Below, in pieces: positions 58,229-64,000 of a stretch of DNA of 64,000 nt. The stretch covers positions 5,146,001 to 5,210,000 of the forward strand of contig OZ242031.1 of the NCBI GenBank assembly GCA_965205045.1, in the 5' to 3' direction. The stretch is from UBA6522 sp965205045. GTDB taxonomy: Bacteria > Pseudomonadota > Gammaproteobacteria > Steroidobacterales > Rariloculaceae. Below the pieces are notes generated by a model, which was not told where the DNA came from, did not search any database, and saw nothing but the letters and a program-made list of their open reading frames with translations. The translations under genes were made by a program, and so were the position numbers. The number at the start of each line of letters is the position of its first letter. The first letter of the stretch is position 1.

Positions 58229-58258
58229 CAGGGTGCTATAAAATAGGGGAGATAGCGT

Positions 58259-58574
58259 ATGCTGGCAGGGTCGGGATTTCAAACATTCATGACCAAGGCG
58301 TTCGCTCGTTTTGCCAAACGCGAGGGACTTGAGGATACGGCACTGTGCGATGCCGTCCGGCGCGCCCGACAGGGGCTGATCGATGCCGATCTCGGCGGCG
58401 GGGTCATCAAGCAGCGCATCGCCCGGAAGGGCGGCGGCCGATCCGGCGGGTACCGCACCATCATGCTGTTTCGCCGGAGCGAACTTGGCCCTGGATTCGC
58501 CCGGTCTCGCAGCGGCACCGGCGGTTGGAGCGATAGTCGAGGTGAAATGCGATGACAAGGCAGTACAAGAGTGA
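58259..58574 (+). pseudogene. RelE-like (PF06296-type) toxin, internally deleted and shifted
   Basis: The N-terminal two-thirds are typical of this toxin group: FMTKAFARFAKREGLEDTALCDAVRRARQGLIDADLGGGVIKQRIARKGGGRSGGYRTIMLFRR. The usual next strand (FFVYGFAKSER...) is missing. The end of the family pattern instead appears in the +1 frame as LALDSPGLAAAPAVGAIVEVKCDD, which reaches TGA at 58572-58574. So an internal deletion with a frame change destroyed the active fold. The antitoxin gene starts inside its 3' end. Confidence 0.65.
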
Positions 58575-58731
58575 AGCGCTGGCCGCCGCGCATGAGGCGG
58601 CGCTCGGACTGTCGGAAGCAGGCGTCATGCCGAAGCAGACGATGCGGAAGTTCGACGAGATGTGCCTCACGCCGGTTGCGGAGATGACGGTGGAAAGGTG
58701 GAAAAAGCGCCAGCGGCAGAAAGAGGCGTAG
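58552..58731 (+). CDS. Truncated antitoxin partner of the RelE-like toxin
   Basis: ATG 58552 gives 59 residues: MTRQYKSEALAAAHEAALGLSEAGVMPKQTMRKFDEMCLTPV matches the N-terminal segment of the antitoxins paired with this RelE group, but the XRE helix-turn-helix that follows in full-length versions (~100 aa) is absent and is replaced by a basic tail (ERWKKRQRQKEA). It can probably neither repress nor fold normally. Toxin and antitoxin are both damaged here, unlike the other loci. Confidence 0.55.
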   Translation: MTRQYKSEALAAAHEAALGLSEAGVMPKQTMRKFDEMCLTPVAEMTVERWKKRQRQKEA

Positions 58732-58782
58732 TTTCGCCTTAGCGGCACGGCAGCCTGACCGCCGAACTGCCGCGCAGCCCAA

Positions 58783-58848
58783 CAGTTATAGTAAGTTTAT
58801 CCCGATTTACAAAAAACTTATAAACCATAGTAAGTTCACTATAACTGT
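58783..58848. repeat. AT-rich inverted repeat with internal iterons
   Basis: ACAGTTATAGTAAGT... and its inverse ...ACTATAACTGT face each other at 58784-58796 and 58836-58848, 11-13 bp arms, with the interior containing three copies of a TAAGTT-like motif in both directions. It is in the intergenic gap between the broken antitoxin and the DUF6152-like gene. It could be an operator, an att site or the end of a lost element. Confidence 0.4.
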
Positions 58849-58995
58849 CGCCATGGGCTCAACACGTCGGTAGATTCGCCCGCTTACTACAGTTCAACTT
58901 CTCGATTCAATCGGGTTGAGGCGGCGCTGCGCCCTATGATGCCGCTGCCCAATCTTGGGGCGATGCCTCGCTGCGCGAATGGCTCTGCAGGTGCG

Positions 58996-60036
58996 TCAAT
59001 CTACAACTTCGGGTACACAGTCGTACGGCCCAACCGGCGAGGTTGTGCGCGCCATGACGCGCTGACCGGTCACTGGGCCGGTGAAGTGGACCGGGTCTTC
59101 CGCCGTCCAGTCGACGAGCAGGTCTCCTTCCTCGTTTACCGACAGGCGTTCGGTGAACACCAGTTCCGGGGAATTGAGGATGCCCGCGCCATTTGGGAGC
59201 AGAACCCCGGACTCGAAGCGCGCTGTTTCGACGATCAGGACCTCGCCCTGCCAGCGGCCTATGGAGTGCCCCAGCGTGCTGCGTTCAACGTCTGAGGGAT
59301 GCTCGGTCGCGCCCATGTCGACCACGCGAACCGAGTCCATGAACTCGGCCTGAATCACCAGGTTTTCTCCCTCAGCGCGAATCTCCACCGTATGGCCGGG
59401 TTGATCCCATAGTTTCAGTGGGCTGCTGGGGCTGCAGCGTAGTACCGGGCTGTCGAAGACCTCGTCGTAGTCGGCGTGGACGCGCGCACCTTCGGGTGTG
59501 AACAGGTGATCGTAGGGGTCTTGCCGCCCTCCTCCGGGAAAACGTTTTCGAATCCAGTTTCCGGTCACGGTGCCCGGGTTCTCGCTGGCAAAATGCAGGT
59601 TGAACTGGGTCTGCCGATTATCAAGTGTCCGGCCTACAAAAGTCCGGCCGTCCGCGTGGGTGCTGGCGCCGAACTCACAGCCCAACGGGTCGCGCCGGGC
59701 GGCGACACCTTCGACGACGATCGATTCGCCCGGTTGAAAGCTCTCCTCGGTCACGCCCCTGCGCGACAACTGGCCCCGGCTCGCCATTTCGCAGGTCCAA
59801 ACCACCGTAGCGCCTGCCTCGTCCTGTGCTTCGATCGTCAGCGACGAATGGGGGTTACGGAAGTCGAAACTCACCACGGTGCCTTCGATGCGAACGGGAC
59901 TGTTCGGATCGTAATGCACGGCGAACCCGTGATGGGCGCCGAGCGGAGGCGCAGCGAGGAACAGGGACAGGACCGCCACGCCTGGCGTGCCGGCGCGGCC
60001 ATCGCGGCAGAGAATACGCCGAAATAGGACTTTCAC
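58996..60036 (-). CDS. DUF6152-like exported protein with a second domain (346 aa)
   Basis: GTG 60036 (GGAGGG upstream) opens a signal peptide (GVAVLSLFLAAPPLGA) and the HHGFAVHYDPNSPVRIEGTVVSFDFRNPHSSLTIEAQDE segment typical of DUF6152, then ~220 extra residues with HLFTPEGARVHADYDEVF, LKLWDQPGHTVEIRAEGE, and a Gly/Asp-rich end. Such extended forms are periplasmic proteins of unknown role found near aromatic-catabolic genes. The next gene starts 39 bp upstream, so it is the last gene of a short run with the oxidoreductase. Confidence 0.7.
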   Translation of the reverse strand: MKVLFRRILCRDGRAGTPGVAVLSLFLAAPPLGAHHGFAVHYDPNSPVRIEGTVVSFDFRNPHSSLTIEAQDEAGATVVWTCEMASRGQLSRRGVTEESFQPGESIVVEGVAARRDPLGCEFGASTHADGRTFVGRTLDNRQTQFNLHFASENPGTVTGNWIRKRFPGGGRQDPYDHLFTPEGARVHADYDEVFDSPVLRCSPSSPLKLWDQPGHTVEIRAEGENLVIQAEFMDSVRVVDMGATEHPSDVERSTLGHSIGRWQGEVLIVETARFESGVLLPNGAGILNSPELVFTERLSVNEEGDLLVDWTAEDPVHFTGPVTGQRVMARTTSPVGPYDCVPEVVD

Positions 60037-60074
60037 GTTCGTTTGCCCTCCGGTCAGGTCACGCTCAGGATGGA

Positions 60075-61199
60075 TCAATCATCATAGAACACGTCCGGCT
60101 CGACCGGCAGGACAACCTCCGTCCCAAGCCGCGCCGAGCGGTCCATGGCCATGGTCAGCATCAGGTTCCTGTGGCCGTCCGCGGCGCTGGCATGGGGTGT
60201 TTCCACGCCCATCATGATACGGCTGAACCAGGACATGGTTTCCTCCCGCATCGGCCCCCAGAATTGCTTGTTCCAGATATCGCCCGGGGGGTAGCTGGTG
60301 AGGAAATCCACGTGGCGTTGCATCGGCGGCTCGAATTCACGGGTCGTGTAGCCCGCCGGCAGCGGCTCCTCGGTGGCCAGCACGAGGTCGCGATGGGTGT
60401 CCTCGACGTCGATTACTCCCTTGGTACCGACGATGCCGATCTCGATGCCGTACACCGCCCCGGGCCAGACCACCGGCAGCGCCCAACTGATGTTCATGGA
60501 GAAGATCGTGCCGTCGTCCATGGTGAACAGGCCGAAGGTGGAGTCCTTGGTCCCCAGTTCGGCCAGGACCTTGTCGGTCGAACGTGCGTAGACACTCACC
60601 GGGGTCTTGCCCTCCATCAACCACATGGACATGTCCAGACTGTGGGTTCCGGAAACCACCATGGGCGTGAGGTTGCGGCGATCGCGGGTCTTTTCGATGG
60701 TGGCGATGGGCACCATGCGGTTCATCAGCGCGCGGGTGATTACCGAATGCACCTCGCCGATCTGCCCTGCAGTCAGGCGCTCCTTTATGGTGAGGAAACG
60801 GCGGCGGAATCGCTGCGTATAGCACACGCAGGCATCGACTCCGGCCTGTTCTATCGCTGCGAGGATTTGCGCCGACTCGCGGGGGTCGGTGGCCAGAGGC
60901 TTCTCGATGAGTAGCTTGAGCCCGCGGTCGACGGCGCTCAGTGTCGGGGCTGTGTGGTTGTTCTCGTCGGTGAGAATCATCGCCGCGTTCACTTCCGGCC
61001 GGTTGAGCAACTCCTCGAACGACGGGGTGAAGAAGTCGGCGCGGGTTTCTTCAGCCAGTTGCCGGCCAGCCTCTTCGCGCGTGTCGCACAGGCCAAGCCA
61101 GCCGACGCCCGGAAACTGGCGCGCGCACTGGGCGCGAATGCGGCCGATGGTGCCGCAGCCGACAATGGCAAGACCGATGGATTCCTGGCTGTTGCTCAT
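60075..61199 (-). CDS. Gfo/Idh/MocA-family oxidoreductase
   Basis: A 374-residue NAD(P)-dependent oxidoreductase: N-terminal Rossmann (GLAIVGCGTIGRIRAQCARQF), then LLIEKPLATDPRE (the conserved EKP), and the C-terminal domain with VVSGTHSLDMSMWLMEGKTP. Members oxidise sugars, inositol or, in some branches, carboxylic acids. It is preceded by the TTT transporter genes on the same strand, and followed by the DUF6152-like gene, so the three may be one transcription unit acting on an imported compound. Confidence 0.92.
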   Translation of the reverse strand: MSNSQESIGLAIVGCGTIGRIRAQCARQFPGVGWLGLCDTREEAGRQLAEETRADFFTPSFEELLNRPEVNAAMILTDENNHTAPTLSAVDRGLKLLIEKPLATDPRESAQILAAIEQAGVDACVCYTQRFRRRFLTIKERLTAGQIGEVHSVITRALMNRMVPIATIEKTRDRRNLTPMVVSGTHSLDMSMWLMEGKTPVSVYARSTDKVLAELGTKDSTFGLFTMDDGTIFSMNISWALPVVWPGAVYGIEIGIVGTKGVIDVEDTHRDLVLATEEPLPAGYTTREFEPPMQRHVDFLTSYPPGDIWNKQFWGPMREETMSWFSRIMMGVETPHASAADGHRNLMLTMAMDRSARLGTEVVLPVEPDVFYDD

Positions 61200-61209
61200 T
61201 CCGTTCCTT

Positions 61210-61390
61210 TCCGAATCTGCCGTCAGGCTCTCAACCGTTCCCGTGTCCGCGACCTGCAGTCAGGTTCTCGAATGGTTCCCGTCCCCGAACTGCCGCCGTA
61301 TTCTCAATGCTGACTTCAGTCCTTCGAACCGCATTCAGGCCATGGATTGCCATCAGGCCCTCGAACCGCCGCGCCTGAAGATTCCATCGT
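61210..61390. repeat. Degenerate ~36-bp tandem repeats between the oxidoreductase and tctA
   Basis: Units such as TCCGAATCTGCCGTCAGGCT (61210) and TCCGCGACCTGCAGTCAGGT (61246), then TCCCCGAACTGCC, with shared GTCAGG-TCTC-AA-GTTCCCG cores, follow each other at a 36-bp period, degrading to the right and running into the tctA 3' end. They resemble the intergenic repeats at 32.4 and 39.8 kb. Confidence 0.7.
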
Positions 61391-62849
61391 AAAACGTGTA
61401 GAGCACCACCAACAGCAGCACCGTGCCCAGCTTCCGCTCCCAGAGGACGGTGAGAATGCCCGTATCCTCGAACACGAGCAAGGCGCGGCGCAAATTTTCG
61501 TCGGCCAACGGACCCAGAATCACGGCGAGTACCAGCGGCGCCAGCGGGAACCCGAAGCGGTGCAGGACGTAACCCACGAGCCCCGAGGCGAGCATTACGT
61601 AGACATCGAAGATGTTGAGGTTGACCGCAAAGGCGCCGAGAACGCAGATGGGCAGAATCACCGGCATCAACAGGGTCTTCGGCAGGCTGAAGAGCTTGAC
61701 GCAGGGCTTGATCAGGGCGATCGCCATTCCGTACATGAAGAAGTTGGCGATGATGAGGCCGATGTAGATGAAATAGATCAGTCCGGGGTTCTCCACCTGG
61801 ATGAGCGGACCGGGAACCACGCTATTGAGCTGCAGCGCCGCAAGTATGGCCGCGGCCGCCGCATTGCCGGGAATACCCAGCGCAATGGTCGGAAGCAGCG
61901 AGCCGCCGACATTGGCGTTGTTGGCGACTTCCGAGCAGACGATGGCCTCGTAACTGCCCTTGCCCCACTTCGCCCGCTCGGCCTTCGACGCACGCCTCCG
62001 GCCGATGTCGTAGGCGAAGAACGACGCCACGTTCGCGCCCGCCCCCGGGATCGCGCCGATGACGGTGCCGATGATGCCCGATCGAAACGACGGCCGCAGG
62101 TACTTGACCAAGGCGTTCAACGACGGCAGTACGGGACCCACCTCCGGCGGGATCCGGGGCGGGTTCTTCTGCGGCAATACCCGCAGGATTTCCGACACGC
62201 CGAACAGGCCGATTAGCACTGGTATGAAGCCGATGCCGTCGTCCAGGTAGAAGGAGCCGAACGTGAACCGGGACACCCCATGAATCGCGTCGAGGCCTAC
62301 AAAGGACACCAGTAGCCCGATCCACCCCGAGATCCATCCCTTGATGGGCGCTTCCATGGACGACATGGAGCCGCAGATGGCGATACCCCAGAGCGACAGC
62401 AGGAACATTTCCCATGATCGAAACTGCAGTGCCAGGAAGAGGATGGCCGGTATCAGGGCAATCAAGAGCAGCATCCCCACCCAGTTGCCCACGAACGATG
62501 CGGAAATCGCCGTCCCCAGCGCCAGGCCGCCTTCGCCTCGCCTGGCGAGCCTGTAGCCTTCGATCATGGTTGGCACGGCGTCCGGCGTGCCCGGAATATT
62601 CACCAGCACCGCTGAAATGGCGCCCCCGAAAACGCTGCCGATATAGACGCCCAGCATGAACATGATCGCCGTGTACTGGGACATGCCCACGGTGAGGCCG
62701 ATTAGCAGCGTCATGGCCATGGTCGTGGAAAGACCCGGCATGGCGCCCCAGAGAATACCCAGGGTGACGCCCGCGAGGCACGCCGCCCACAGCCAGGGGT
62801 CGAACGCGATCAGGACGAGTTGGTCCTGGATCTGGGCGAGCGCCTCCAC
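61353..62849 (-). CDS. tctA: TTT transporter large permease (TctA)
   Basis: A 498-residue membrane protein with about 12 helices, beginning MEALAQIQDQLVLIAFD. The TctA signatures LAGVTLGILWGAMPGLSTTMAMTLLIGLT, then FGGAISAVLVNIPGTPDAVPTMIEGYRLARRGEG, and ALGIPGNAAAAAILAALQLN are all intact. With TctB and TctC it takes up tricarboxylates or other carboxylates. It lies downstream of tctB by 7 bp. Confidence 0.95.
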   Translation of the reverse strand: MEALAQIQDQLVLIAFDPWLWAACLAGVTLGILWGAMPGLSTTMAMTLLIGLTVGMSQYTAIMFMLGVYIGSVFGGAISAVLVNIPGTPDAVPTMIEGYRLARRGEGGLALGTAISASFVGNWVGMLLLIALIPAILFLALQFRSWEMFLLSLWGIAICGSMSSMEAPIKGWISGWIGLLVSFVGLDAIHGVSRFTFGSFYLDDGIGFIPVLIGLFGVSEILRVLPQKNPPRIPPEVGPVLPSLNALVKYLRPSFRSGIIGTVIGAIPGAGANVASFFAYDIGRRRASKAERAKWGKGSYEAIVCSEVANNANVGGSLLPTIALGIPGNAAAAAILAALQLNSVVPGPLIQVENPGLIYFIYIGLIIANFFMYGMAIALIKPCVKLFSLPKTLLMPVILPICVLGAFAVNLNIFDVYVMLASGLVGYVLHRFGFPLAPLVLAVILGPLADENLRRALLVFEDTGILTVLWERKLGTVLLLVVLYTFYDGIFRRGGSRA

Positions 62850-62856
62850 GGCGGCG

Positions 62857-63111
62857 TCAGTAGCCCGCGGGCATGGGAATGCCGAACCCGTAGCGGAATA
62901 TCGCCGCCAGCACTTCCACCGAAACCAGAGCCACGATCAGGCAGCGGGCCGGGTGCGCCTTCCAGAAAAGCCGGAGGATCCAGGCCACCATGATCACCGA
63001 GATCACTTCGTAACTGCTGATCCTGGCGGTAAAGAAGCCCAGCGGCACGCCAAATTCGAAGTTGACCAGGCCCACCAGTAGTACGTATGCCGCCACCAGG
63101 GCCATGAGCAT
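62857..63111 (-). CDS. tctB: Truncated TctB small permease
   Basis: This 84-residue hydrophobic product has the last helices of TctB (VLLVGLVNFEFGVPLGFFTARISSYEV, CLIVALVSVEVLAAIFRYGFGIPMP). Normal TctB is about 150-170 residues with four helices, so the N-terminal half is missing. The ATG used here is an internal Met, since upstream sequence joins the tctC gene in another frame. It is likely non-functional as a transporter subunit unless initiation at 63111 gives a working short form. Confidence 0.7.
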   Translation of the reverse strand: MLMALVAAYVLLVGLVNFEFGVPLGFFTARISSYEVISVIMVAWILRLFWKAHPARCLIVALVSVEVLAAIFRYGFGIPMPAGY

Positions 63112-63962
63112 TGCCGTGCGATGTCGTCGAGGCTGGTCTGCTGCAGCGGAACAAGCTGGCCCGCGTCCACGTATTGAATGTGCTCGTGCACCCCGCCGCC
63201 GGTGATGTCGACCTCGCCGTTGAGCCCCGCCAGCGTCGCCAGTTGCCCGCTGTTGTAGGGCACGTACCGCAGCTCGATGCCGGCCGCCTGCGCCACGACC
63301 GCGGCGAATTCATGCCACTGACCGCCGGTCCCGGACGTGGAAATTGTCAGTGTCCCGGGATTGGCCCTTGCAGCCTCGACCACGTCGGCGAACGTCTTGA
63401 AGGGCGAATCCGGCCGCACGGACCAGCTCGCCGACCCCGACGCCGCGCGCATGTAATACCAGTCCCGCCACGCCACGGAATCGCCGCCGCCGCTGATGCG
63501 CGAATACTTGTTGAAGTTCGACGCGCCGAGCATCGTGTAACCGTCGGCGGGACGATTCAGCACGTAGCGCGTCGCCACCGCGCCCGCCGCTCCGGGGCGG
63601 TTGACCACGTTGATCCGCCAGCCGGTGGCGCTCGCCATTTCGGCGGCCAGCGCCCGCAGCATCGTGTCGGTTCCGCCGCCCGGCGAATACATGACCACGA
63701 GCGTGATGGGCCGTTGCGGCCATTGGGCTGAAGCCGGGCCGACCAGTCCGACGACTGCCGTCAGCATCAAGGCCGACCAAGCCAGCGCCGATCGGATCGC
63801 CCTCGGCGAGATGCCGGCAATGCGCAGGGATCCAACTAGTGAGCCGATTCGAATTCCCAATCCGGTACACCCGCGTCGCAGTGTGACAATCCCATCCGGG
63901 ATTCGATTCTTGCAAGACAGCCCCCTGCGCGCAACAGGGGCCGCAGCCCCGCCATTGCTCAC
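63003..63962 (-). pseudogene. tctC: TctC-type (Bug) binding protein fused out-of-frame to tctB
   Basis: A Bug-type solute-binding protein: signal peptide (SALAWSALMLTAVVGLVGPASA), the WPQRPITLVVMYSPGGGTDTMLRALA opening, and the central GWRINVVNRPGAAGAVATRYV pattern are normal up to GQLVPLQQTSLDDI. After that the family's C-terminal ~90 residues are absent; the frame reads 36 residues of tctB sequence in the wrong frame (ARQCSWPWWRHTYYWW) to TGA. The remainder of tctB starts at 63111. One deletion therefore removed the end of tctC and the start of tctB, so the uptake system is probably dead. Confidence 0.75.
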
Positions 63963-64000
63963 TGATTAATTTGATTAAAATAATCATTTAGATCACAATA

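Overview
The window reads as a piece of a GC-rich Pseudomonadota chromosome, most likely a free-living or host-associated marine or soil gammaproteobacterium. The support is indirect: two large TonB-dependent receptors with typical plugs, TRAP and tripartite tricarboxylate (TTT) transporters, LysR and Lrp/AsnC regulators, a homogentisate branch, DUF6152-like secreted proteins and many toxin-antitoxin (TA) loci. There is no rRNA, no complete tRNA and no CRISPR array, so the lineage cannot be fixed further.

Layout. 0-6 kb: tail of an Ig/cadherin-like protein, two tiny membrane proteins, a cupin-like protein, an intact higBA pair, a decayed thiamine-diphosphate enzyme and a LysR regulator. 6-8.6 kb: a secreted Calx-beta repeat protein whose 5' end carries about 27 copies of a pentanucleotide, a strong phase-variation candidate. 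8.6-18 kb: a PIN/Phd TA pair, a 167-bp MITE-like element, a catabolic operon (homogentisate dioxygenase with an internal deletion, aldehyde dehydrogenase, fumarylacetoacetase-family hydrolase), a second LysR gene, MntA with a broken HepT, an intact vapBC and an MFS transporter. 18-41 kb, core metabolism and uptake: pyruvate carboxylase, Lrp plus alanine dehydrogenase, a lipoprotein metallo-beta-lactamase-fold protein with inserted EF hands, a TonB receptor, an NCS2 permease, an aromatic-type aminotransferase, a TRAP operon, a second TonB receptor and a gamma-resorcylate-decarboxylase-like enzyme.

41-59 kb is an accessory or defence region. It has intact and broken TA modules, an AT-rich SIR2/P-loop NTPase protein resembling the antiphage Avs5/DSR group, an AbiEi antitoxin, a HicB antitoxin, a two-gene DUF262 module resembling modification-dependent restriction systems, IS481-like and IS3 remnants and an intact IS1380-family element. 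59-64 kb has a DUF6152-like protein, a Gfo/Idh/MocA oxidoreductase and a TTT transporter in which tctC and tctB are joined by a deletion.

Three cross-cutting patterns stand out. First, in at least four TA loci the antitoxin is intact while the toxin is reduced to a stub (hepT, vapC, abiEii, hicA). Second, several metabolic genes have clean internal deletions (hmgA, the ThDP enzyme, a cyclase, tctC/tctB). Third, degenerate tandem repeats with a period near 36-40 bp sit in several intergenic gaps. Together these suggest a genome losing genes through small deletions, or recurrent assembly collapse, which read mapping would separate. The strongest candidates for new biology are the pentanucleotide-switched Calx-beta protein, the antitoxin-keeping/toxin-losing pattern, the SIR2-NTPase gene and the DUF262 pair.
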